64,000 bases of DNA from Gyromitra esculenta (Eukaryota > Ascomycota > Pezizomycetes > Pezizales > Discinaceae): assembly GCA_038503075.1 (NCBI GenBank), contig JBCAML010000003.1, positions 3,224,001 to 3,288,000 on the forward strand. Reading direction: 5' to 3'. The notes beneath the pieces are model-generated. The model saw only the letters and a list, made by a program, of their open reading frames with translations, did no database searches and was not told the origin of the DNA. This document shows positions 54,468-64,000 of the stretch, piece after piece; the first letter of the stretch is position 1, and each line of letters begins with the position of its first letter. Made by a program: the position numbers and the translations under genes.

Positions 54468-57400
54468 ATGGCGTCCGGTAATAACAACAGCCACGACCTC
54501 TACAGCCGCCTCGATTTCGACGGCCCTCCTCCTGCTCACGAGGACTCGGACGACGAAAATCAACTTCATCCTCATAATTACCATCTTCCCCAACGCACTC
54601 ATCAGCTACCCTACGATCCGCATTTCCCTCCTGCTGGTTCTCCTGCCGCGATGGATCCGAGACATCGCACTCCGAGCCCAGGGCATCCCCTGGCGGGCTA
54701 TCAGCGCGATGATGAGCTTTATCCACCCCCGAGACAAAATACCGGATACCACTCAGGTGGGAGCACGCCGATGCCGGACTGGCCAGATGATGGGAATAGA
54801 CTCATGGCTCAACCGACCGTAAGTTATAAATATTTTTTACTACATTCCAGGACTCCAAAATAGCTGTTCCCAAGTTTGCCTACTGTTTGCACTATCCTAA
54901 AAACTACCTTCTTCAAAAAATATAACCTTCTATAGCTCAAGCGCTGACCATAGTGCTCAATACATGTAGTACTCCGTACCAAACCTTGCCCATTCCTACG
55001 ACCAAGCACCCCCAATGCCACCCTCCCGAAACGCGCACCGTCAATCCGTCGGCGCCCGCGGTCTCTACCCTGAGGACCACCGCGACGACTACTCCGTAGA
55101 CCCATACCAGCCACACCCTCAAGACGACAGCTACCCGCTCACGCAGTACACCACGCACCCAGGCTACGACGACGATGACCGCCGGCCGATTCTCGATCCT
55201 CATAGTGATTTGAACACGCCACTGGGGGGCGCCAATGACGGGTATTTCGCGCAGGGCACACCGTCGCCAGTCGGGTCCACGGCGACTGGAGGTGGTGTGA
55301 GGCGCTGGAATACGGTTAAGAAGGTAGAACTGTTTAAGGGGAACTTGGTCCTGGATTGTCCGGTTCCGAAGAAGCTTCTTGGGATGTTGCCACAGAAGAA
55401 GGAGAGGGAGTTTACGCATATGAGGTAAGGGCTTTCACTGTGGTTTTTTTTTGTTGAGGTGGCTGGACTAATGGGCGGAAAAGATACTCGGCGGCTACTT
55501 GCGATCCTTCAGAATTTGTGGCGGAGAAGTTTACGCTCCGTCAGCAGCTGTTTCAGAAGCCCCGTCATACGGAATTGTTTATCGTTGTTACGATGTATAA
55601 TGAGGATGAGGTCCTCTTCGCAAGGACTATGAGCGGTGTGTTTAAGAATATTGCGTTTTTGTGCTCGAGGACCAATTCACAGACTTGGGGTGCGGATGCG
55701 TGGAAGAAAGTTGTGGTATGTGTTGTGAGCGATGGGCGTGGAAAGATTAATCCACGGACAAGAAGTGTGTTGGCTGGTATGGGATGTTACCAGGAGGGAA
55801 TTGCAAAGACTAAGGTCAACGATAAGGATGTCACTGCGCATATCTATGAGGTTTGTTTAATGCACCCTTCCTAGTTACTTTAATTCTAAGATGCTAACCC
55901 AGCTTCTAGTATACAACCCAAGTTGGCATCGAGCTTGTTAAGGACATGGTTAAGCTCTCGCCCACTGGCAAGAATGCCGTCCCGGTGCAGATGATTTTCT
56001 GTCTCAAGGAACGCAATCAGAAGAAGATCAACTCCCATCGTTGGTTCTTCCAGGCCTTCGGTCACGTCCTTGACCCTAACGTATGTGTCCTCATCGACGC
56101 TGGAACCCGTCCGGGCGGTAACTCAATCTACCATCTCTGGAAAGCCTTCGACATCAACCCACAATGCGCCGGTGCCTGCGGTGAGATCAAAGCCATGTTA
56201 GGCACGGGAGGCAAAGCGCTATTGAACCCGCTCGTGGCCACCCAGAACTTTGAATACAAAATGAGCAACATCCTCGACAAACCGCTCGAGAGTGTATTCG
56301 GGTTTATTTCTGTCCTACCCGGTGCGTTCTCAGCGTACCGGTACACGGCGTTGCAGAACGACTTACACGGGGAAGGCCCGCTGGAGAAATACTTCAAGGG
56401 AGAGAAAATGCATGGTAGCGACGCTGGCATCTTCACGGCGAATATGTATCTCGCCGAAGATCGTATCCTGTGTTTCGAACTGGTGTCGAAGCGGAATTGT
56501 AACTGGGTGTTGCAGTACGTGAAGAGTAGTTCTGCAGAAACGGACGTGCCGGATGAAATGTCGGAGCTTATCTTGCAGCGACGAAGATGGCTTAATGGAT
56601 CTTTCTTTGCGGCTGTTTATGCCCTTGCCCATGCGTTTGATATTTGGAGGAGTAGTCATTCGATGATGCGGAAAATGGCGTTCTTGGTCGAGTTTTTATA
56701 TCAGACTATCAGTATGCTGTTTTCATGGTTCGCTATCGTAAGCTATTCCTCTCTTTTTTTTTCGCTGTGTTGAGGGGGAGCTTTTTTTTGGGAGGTGTGT
56801 GCATCATGGAAGCTGACTCGGTTTTCTGCAGGGTAATTTCTTCTTGGTTTTCCGTATCTTGACTGTCTCTTTGAGTGATCCTGCACTTGGATTTCCGCCT
56901 GGTGGACCTCTCAGTATTGTTTTCGAATGGCTGTATCTTGGTACCCTACTTACGTGCTTCGTCCTATCCCTTGGTAATACACCCGGTGGTACGAAGAAGC
57001 TGTATATGACAATGGTTATCTTCTGGGCTGTCATCATGGTCTACCTACTATTTGCAGCAATTTTCATCTCCGTCAAATCAGTCATCAGAGAATTGGCCGA
57101 TAACCAAGGGAAATTAAGCGTGAGCGGGATCTTTAACAATCAGTTATTTAGAGATCTTTTAGTCAGTCTATGCTCGACATATATTCTATATTTCGTAGCG
57201 AGTTTCATGTTCCTTGAACCATATCACATGTTCACAAGTGTAAGTTTCCACTCCTTCCAGCACTAAAGTGGTAGTAGTCTAACATTACTTTAGTTCATCC
57301 AATACCTCCTTCTCTCACCCTCCTACATCAACGTCCTCAACGTTTACGCTTTCTGCAACACCCACGATATTTCTTGGGGTACGAAAGGACCTGACGTTCC

Positions 57401-57882
57401 TCCTCCTATCAAAAACGGAGCCGTCACAACCGTTAACGGTAAAGCCGACATGAACGTCCCCAAAGACGACAAAGATCTCGACGAACAATATGAACTCGAG
57501 ATGCGAACCCTCGGCATCAAGCCCGTCATTGAAAAAGAGGTTACGAGTGAGACACAGAAGCAGAAGGATTACTATGCTGGTTTCAGATCCTGCGTCGTGC
57601 TTGCGTGGATGTTTACGAATTTCGCATTGGCTGCTGCCATCTTGAATAGTGCGGGGCTGGAACGATTATCCAATAACAGTGCCGCGACGGAGAAGAAGAG
57701 GAGTCAGGTCTACTTGGCGGTGGTTTTGTGGAGTGTGGCGGGGTTGTCAGCGTTTAGATTCTTGGGCTGCACTTGGTTTTTGATTCTGAGGATGGTGAGG
57801 TTTTTTTTTTTGGTTCTTGTGGTAGTTGCCTGAGGTATTCGTGTACTGACTTTTTGGGGGTTTTTAGTTCCGAGGTGTGTAA
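54468..57882 (+). CDS. Chitin synthase, division 1 (class I-III)
   Basis: Seven exons: 54468-54818, 54970-55424, 55484-55850, 55910-56737, 56832-57239, 57294-57794, 57868-57882; 974 residues. A hydrophilic N-terminus of about 230 residues, rich in Pro, Tyr and Asp, precedes [13 protein letters not shown] and [16 protein letters not shown]. The GT2 catalytic core has [50 protein letters not shown]-equivalent [10 protein letters not shown], and QRRRWLNGS. At least six C-terminal transmembrane segments follow, e.g. [20 protein letters not shown]. It polymerises UDP-GlcNAc into chitin at the plasma membrane. The catalytic architecture without a myosin head excludes classes V and VII; classes I, II and III are not separated here. 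Two junctions are less certain: intron 1 (151 bp, acceptor TAG inside TACATGTAG) and the terminal 15-bp exon encoding only FRGV and a stop. Confidence 0.92.
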
Positions 57883-59466
57883 AAAGTGCAATGATTTTCG
57901 GAGGACGCGCGTTCATGATTCTCCTTTTCGTATTTTTTTTCCCCTCACAGCTGGCGGCGGTGGCGCAGTGGTTTTTTCATATCACCCTTTTTCCTCCTTA
58001 CCTGGTGGCGAAAAGCGGGGAGAGCGTGCGTAATTCGTAATACCTTTAGCCTTTTTTTGGGAGGTTTATTATGTTGCTTGTGCCTTTTCTCTCTTTTTTT
58101 TCAAAATCCCTTTTTATATCACCCCCTTTTTTTCTCTTATGTAAAATGGCTTATCATGACATGATTTTGTATATGTGATTGGCAAATACCCTGGTGTTTG
58201 TTTCTTTGCTTAAAGTGGGATGGAAACAGAAGAAGATGTGGACGAAGAGGACGAGGTGGACGAATCTCTGTTTTTTGTCGTTATGTTTGGATACAAAAGA
58301 TACCTATACGAGTTTTTGTTTCTTAGAATTGATACCTATGATGGCGATGGTGTTGTTTCATGTGGAGGTTTTAGCTGAGGGTGCTTTTCTGGGGGGGGGG
58401 ACGGGGACTATTTCGTGAGTTTGAAGGGAGCTTTTTTTTTTTGTTACGCGGACTGGCTTAAGTTGGTGGAACGGTTTGTGGTATTCGTCATCCGGTTGCA
58501 CCAGCATCGCCTCGATTTGGGTATTCATGTATTGTCACTCGGTAGCGAGAGTTGCTGTGCTGTGTGAGTAGGTGGTGTCTGTAAGATGGCTTATGGGGCT
58601 TAGATTGCTACGTTTTTTCTTATTGCACCAAGGCATACATATTACAGGTGCTTCGCTTGGGTTCTTGTGATATTTTGTGGCTACACAGCTGAATTGCGAG
58701 GTGTCTATTGTTATGATGATAATCGTGTTCTATGTTTACTGTAGGCTTCTCAGTGGTTAGGGTTAGGGGTCACCTGCATTATTAGTTTGGGGTTAGACTT
58801 GCTTGTGCGACTACTTACTTGGCGGCTGGTTTTAACTTGAATTGGTAAGGATTGGCAGCATTATTACCATAGCATCCTTTTTTTTTTCGCATATCGTTAC
58901 CAAATCTGATTTGTTAGGATGGGTTTGCTCCGAGACGCATCTTATCAAGTGGGGAGGCTGGTAGTGGGTGATCTTTCTGCGTTTGTTTGGTATGGCTTCG
59001 CATCTCTACTAAGGCGTCTAAGGACAAATATATAATACCCGTTTGTCTGGTTCTCTGAGGTTGCGTCCGCCTTATAATCGTGGGGCTATGTATCTCTACT
59101 ATTAATCTGCTTCAGAATGGCTTATAGGTTAGAGCCGTAGAGTTGGTTTGTTAGCTGGGTTTTGCCTGGAGTTGGGTCTGGTAATGTGGAGATGTCAACT
59201 CGATCATTGATCCAGCAGTCTGCATTCAACGATAGCGTTAGGTACTACCCGTGAATATCTACGTGTAAGAGACTGCATGTAAGCGATATCGCCTCCGCTA
59301 AGCGGCTCGGAGATTTGGATATGTAGGTCACGGTGTGAAGCCTAAAACTTGAGAGTGGCTTACATGGCTTTTCCAAAAAGTAGTAATGGGCTGATTAGAA
59401 GTCCAGATATTTCGCTGCTTGCCAGCTATAGTTGTTTTCTAGCTGTAATACACATAAAAAAAATAG
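57883..59466. other. Convergent 3' interval between chitin synthase and kinase-ankyrin gene
   Basis: 1.6 kb, T-rich on the plus strand with many T runs. A telomere-like TTAGGGTTAGGG is at 58757-58768. The 79-86-codon plus-strand frames just after the chitin synthase stop are not credible genes. Confidence 0.6.
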
Positions 59467-62400
59467 TCACCTGTAACCAAAGAGAGAGAATTTACGAAGA
59501 AGTGATTTGATTGGACCCGGAGGATCGTTTGGCGGGCGAATATCCAGCTCGTAGACAAACCTCCATTCTTCGGGTGTCTGGAGTTTCATACTGTACTGCT
59601 CGAGCGCGAAATTATCAAATCCCTGTGGCTGATAGCTGCCTCCTGTCTTGAAGCCTAGTTCGATACCCCTCTTTGCACCCTTTGAGCGTAGATGCTGGAA
59701 AACCTTCGGGAAATAATCTGCTTAGTGTGCCTGGTTAGTTGAATGGAGAAAAGCCTTCGATGAGAAAAAGGTATTGGATCAGGCACCCTTTAAATCGTCT
59801 GTCCGTGATTTCGCTTTGAAATTGTAATTGTGTAATCCGCTACGTAAGTTCTCATATGCAATCGCATCAAGCAAGAACCAACGGCGATAACGCTCCGCTT
59901 CCTGCAGTGCAAAGTCTAAAGCTGTCCAGTCCTGCTGGCTCCACGTCTTACATAACACTTGCATGTCAACTCCTTCTTCGAGAAGCCATTTGATACACTC
60001 GAGCTTAGCGGTTTTCGCCATGAACATTAATGGCGTGTGTCCATTGGTGTCTTGCTGGTCGATCATCTTGGCGAATTGCTGGGTCGACAGTTTTTTTTTA
60101 AATAGCTGAAGGCAGTGGAGTGTTGGGAGATCATCCAGCCAGTCGTTCTCACCTAGGACATGTAGCGCGTTCTTTTGCTCGTCGGATGCCGCAGTGAGGT
60201 CTGCACCCCATAGACTGAGGGCTTCAAGTAACTGTACCGGCGGAGCCTGCCTAGTTTTCGGTACGTATTGACCAAGCGCTCTATGCAGAGCCGTGTATCC
60301 GTTTTTATCTCGAGAGTTTATGGTATCTGGGGCGCAATCGGAGGCTCTGTAACACTCTACTATTTGGCAGACCATTTGAAATGGTAGCTTGGAATTCCCC
60401 ATGAGGTCTGCGAGAAAACTAGAACCCAAGGTATCTAGCTCTCCCAGAACTTTAGCGCTTGATCCTGAAATTAGAGTTGTCAAAACAGTGATATAGGAAA
60501 CGGGATACGCCAAATTCCCTGGATTCATGCGTGCCCATTCCTGAGGCAGCGAGCATCTAGTGGAGAGCGGTATATCAATCTTCGCACCGTGTTTGACAAG
60601 ACTGAGTGTGACATTGGCATCCGGCGCAAGCTTTCGCCCTGAGGCAAAGGCGAGAGGGGTCAAGGGAAAATCTTTCCCCCAGAGGGTGGCTTCTTCAATA
60701 TCGCAGCCTGCTTCTAGTAATAGCTTTATGATGGCATCTACTTTCGATCGGTGTTCTGCTGAGGTTCCACATAAAATCCAGTCCTGCAAACCCCTCCAAC
60801 CCAGCAAGCCCCGGCTATAAACACCAATATCTTCACTCAAAAAGTGGAGGGACCCTTTTTTCTTCCGGTTCATCTTCGTGGGGCAGACACCTTTCTTGAG
60901 GAGATATTCTACCATCTCGACATCGATACGGTTCGCTGCCATGGAAAGCGCCGTCTGAGCAAAATCGGGTGATTCGGAATCAAAGGCATCAATATCTGCG
61001 CCCATTTCACACAGAATATCTATTGCCGCACGGCTCTTTGAAAACGTAGCCCAATGAAATGCCGTCCCGTAAGGCCATTCGTAAGGAAAGTGCCAGGCCT
61101 GAATCTGGCCATAAGGATATTCGTAGCCGCCACCGTAAATAGCCTTCACTTTGAGGGGCGTGATGCAGTAATTTATTAATGCGCCAGCCTTCTGTACCAG
61201 AATTCGCCCGATATCGCGAATTTCTTCCTCTTCAAAGTTGAAAAGCCAGTGCAGTGGTCCTATCGAGAAAAGATTATCGGATTTGATAGAGGCATCAGCG
61301 CCACTGTCAACAAGCAACTTCACAATTCCTGAATGGCCTGCTTTGCAGGCGAGCAGAAGAGGCGTTTCGCCGGCATCATTCCGGGCGTTCACATCAGTGT
61401 TTTTCCGCGCGATGAGATCCAAAGCAGCTTCTACATTGCCAACCATAGACGCCAAATGAAGCAAGCGGTTCCCTTGAATATCAACAACATATTTGTTGAT
61501 GTCATGGTTCTCCATGATCTCAACTAGATGGTGCTTTTCTAGAAGCTTTGTTTGTGTTTGAATGGTACGGGCGAATCCGTCATTATAGCCACCATTTTTT
61601 CGAAACTCCGAGCGCGCCGATATGCATAAATTCCTATCCGATTGCATCAGGATCTCGCTCGCCAGGAGCGATCCAGTCGAAGCAGCGTTGTAAAGCCACC
61701 GTAAGCGTGTGGCCTTGTCTATATCGTCCGAGAGCGTGCGCCCTAGACCCTGGTGAAGCCGCTCACAAATACCCTGCGAGACGTAGAACCCCTCCAGTGC
61801 TGATGCCTTAATATACCCCAGCGCTCTATCGACATTCTCCAGATACGAAGCCCTCCCATACCCGCTAGACAAGTGTGCGATTGCCATACCATGCAGAGTT
61901 TCTCCTGGAAATAGTGGATCTTCGCCCTGCTTCACAAGGCTGTCGTATCGCTCGTCTAGCTCTCGTAGTACTTTTACATCTGGCTCTAACCAATACTTTG
62001 TACCCTGTTTCCAAGTTTGGGATGTATACGAAGGCTTGAAGGACGACTGGAATTGATTATCCTTCTGGCGTCGCCTGGGGTGATACGTAGAGATCAATAT
62101 TGAGCATCAGCCAAAACCCAGAAGTTCGACATACCAATCAAGATATCCATCCTCCTCATCGTTAGCCAGCAGGTCAGAGCTGACGCGGTCCCTATTTTCA
62201 GGTCTTATCTGCAAGAGGCGTGGCAGCATTACCCGTACTAATGTTCGCAGTGCCACCCGAAGATGAGTAGCACGCCCCAGGACTGCGAGAGCGTCTTCCA
62301 GAGGGTTGACCAACACCTGATCGTGAGTAACCGTCAACCCCGAGGGACTTGACGATCCCCAAGTAGCTCGTGGGAGCACCGACAACGCGCCAGCGAAGGA

Positions 62401-63429
62401 GAACGAACTTCCCTTGCTGGCCTCCAGAGATTTTTCCAGCGGCGGATGGCCCCCGGTCCCTAAGACCGAAAGAACCAATAGCCCATACGAAAACGAGTCA
62501 GATTTAAGCAGCAGCTCGGGGGTAAACGGGCCATGTATTTTCTCTACGTATCGGGCAGCCTCCGGGGGTCTCCACCCTGGGGTTCCGCGATACGAAGTGA
62601 AGTCCACCGGCACGCTTTCGCCTTGCAGAGCGACGCAGACGCCGAAATCACTGAGCTTCGCAATGTAAGGAACCTTCGGATTATCCTGCGGGAAGATGAG
62701 GATGTTGTCCGGCTTGATATCGCCGTGCACGATGCCGTATTTATGCATTGCAGCCAGGCCCTCAGCCACATCGAGACACAGCTGGTACCCTAGCACGTCC
62801 TTGGGGATAGAAGACTTACCCTTACCCTTCGATCCGTCGCCATTCACCAGGAAGCTGTGGAGCGAACACATGCCCATCTCCATATACAGCACCGGGATTG
62901 AGGGCGAGTTGCTGTCCTCCGGGCAATCGTAGCCCCAGGCAAACAGCTTCACGATATTCCGGTGCTTCCTCAGCGGCGGATGGCACAGTGCCATTATCTC
63001 CGTCTCGATAGTGTAGAGCTGCTTTCTAAAATTCGCATCGTCCTCCCTCTCCTGCCGGTTCTGCCGCTCGCCGCTGTCGCCGCCGTCCACATCAAAGACA
63101 TTGACCCGCTTGATGACCCTCAGATCCGACTCGGGACGGCGCGTATCAACATACGCTGTGAACTGCGCGCCGAACCCGATCTTCCTCGCCCAGGCAGATT
63201 TCCCAAGTCCAGGCGGCATAATGTTGTGCGGTCCCTCGAGACCCGCCTGTGCTAGGTATGCGGTGAACTCAGGCACAGTGGTCATGATGCGTCGTGCGCG
63301 GTTCCTCGAGTTGACGATTTGGGCTTCGAGGTCGGTGTAGGGAGCAGCAGACACCGCGGTTGGGTCGTCTTCGAAGCCCCAGCCGATAGACGTACTGCTC
63401 TCGTCTGAGAAGCCCCATCCTGAGGTCAT
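59467..63429 (-). CDS. Protein kinase-ankyrin repeat fusion protein
   Basis: Three exons on the minus strand: 63429-62135, 62074-59787, 59720-59467; 1278 residues. Residues 1-30 carry two GWGF motifs. The kinase domain (about 82-420) has a glycine loop KIGFGAQF, Lys107 in VIKR, HGDIKPDN at 235-242 (Arg of HRD replaced by Gly), DFG at 261-263 and RPPE. A linker of about 200 residues precedes some 10 ankyrin repeats (about 630-1185), e.g. NRLLHLASMVGN, ETPLLLACKAGHSG, GTAFHWATFSK, YTALHRALGQ and HTPLMFMAKTAK. Without splicing, a TGA at 62107-62109 separates kinase and ankyrin parts; intron 62075-62134 (GTATGT donor, CTGAT branch, CCCCAG acceptor) removes it. The third exon adds an 85-residue tail ending LLRKFSLFGYR; its donor (GTGCCT) is weak. 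The architecture suggests signalling or sensing, which is an inference. Confidence 0.85.
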
Positions 63430-64000
63430 TGCGGTTGGACAGTCCTGTTGGTATTTAGATGTGCTTCTCTTTGAATTCGGGGGGGGTGTAATCGAACCTA
63501 GGAATTCTCTCTCTTCTAGAGCCTTCTTTTTTTGCTGTTATTATTGCTATATTGACTATACTGGGTGGTAGCAGATAAAGGCTAATGCCCTGATACGAGT
63601 ATTTGCACTTGGTGAGACGGTCTGATAAGGAAATGCGGGTATACGTAAAGATGGACGACGGTCGATTATGCAGTACCACCTAGGTATTTACGGGTAACTG
63701 GGCAGGCGGATCCTTTTCTTTTCTTTTTCTTTTTCTCTCTCCTCCCCGCTGCTGCCTGGGATATTCATTTCCTATTATAGTTGCTGTGTCTGCTGTGCCA
63801 GTAGAGTACATATCTGTACCTATCAGTAGTCGCCAGTAGCGCCATAGCACACCACAGCGGGGCAACCAACCAACCAACCAACAAAAAAAGCAGCCTGCCT
63901 TAATAACTTAGTAGAGTAAGTACGTACCTACCTAATAAAATAAAATATAAACCCTCCCCCACCACCCCCACCACCAACAACAACCAAACTCTACATGTAA
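63430..64000. other. 5' flank of the kinase-ankyrin gene
   Basis: No gene is supported. It includes an AACC microsatellite (63864-63881), a T/C-rich tract near 63711-63745 and a TACATGTA palindrome at 63992-63999 at the window end. Confidence 0.55.

Noticed and set aside
62107..62109. TGA between kinase and ankyrin parts as evidence of a pseudogene or stop-codon readthrough
   Set aside because: A canonical 60-bp intron with GTATGT donor and CCCCAG acceptor spans it and joins both parts in frame, so neither is needed.

Overview
The window is nuclear DNA of a filamentous ascomycete (Pezizomycotina). Genes are split by many short introns, mostly 50-80 bp, with GTATGT/GTAAGT-type donors and CTAAC/CTGAC-like branch sites. 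The genes include a fungal chitin synthase, an FLC/TRP-type membrane protein, a Prp24/SART3 splicing factor and F-box/ankyrin proteins. The abundance of TACATGTA palindromes and of kinase/ankyrin genes makes me think of an early-diverging group such as Pezizomycetes, but that is a guess. No rRNA, tRNA, CRISPR array or intact transposon was found. Exon coordinates were built by hand from reading frames, splice signals and remembered family consensus; every spliced model totals a whole number of codons.

Layout. 0-4 kb: an F-box protein gene (-) and 3 kb of gene-poor DNA. 4-13.4 kb: five plus-strand genes, namely a secreted NlpC/P60 peptidase with tandem cysteine-rich modules, a MOT1-type molybdate transporter, MAD2, a membrane-anchored phosphoglycerate-mutase-like phosphatase and MBF1. 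14.5-20.6 kb: trifunctional C1-tetrahydrofolate synthase followed by NADP-isocitrate dehydrogenase. 23.3-28.6 kb: a STRAP-like WD40 protein, NBP35 and a small six-cysteine secreted protein. 30-37.2 kb: an FLC-type membrane protein (-) divergent from a degenerate HAS1-like DEAD-box protein (+). 39.8-52 kb: four minus-strand genes (F-box/ankyrin protein, PRP24/SART3, an unrecognised 190-residue protein, low-molecular-weight tyrosine phosphatase) with a 4.3-kb gap. 54.5-63.4 kb: chitin synthase (+) convergent with a large kinase-ankyrin fusion (-). Gaps of 1.5-4.3 kb hold simple repeats, short telomere-like motifs and the TACATGTA palindromes.

Functional picture. Most genes are core housekeeping: spindle checkpoint, one-carbon metabolism and NADPH supply (two adjacent genes, both apparently able to encode mitochondrial and non-mitochondrial forms), cytosolic Fe-S assembly, splicing, co-activation and cell wall synthesis. 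The accessory layer is the NlpC/P60 enzyme, the small secreted protein, the F-box/ankyrin proteins and the kinase-ankyrin protein. The most unusual observations are a 91-bp sequence shared by two long introns of the HAS1-like gene, a chain of intron+exon duplications in the NlpC/P60 gene, a mitochondrial presequence on C1-THF synthase without an AUG, and a kinase-ankyrin fusion that appears only after removal of an intron carrying an in-frame TGA.
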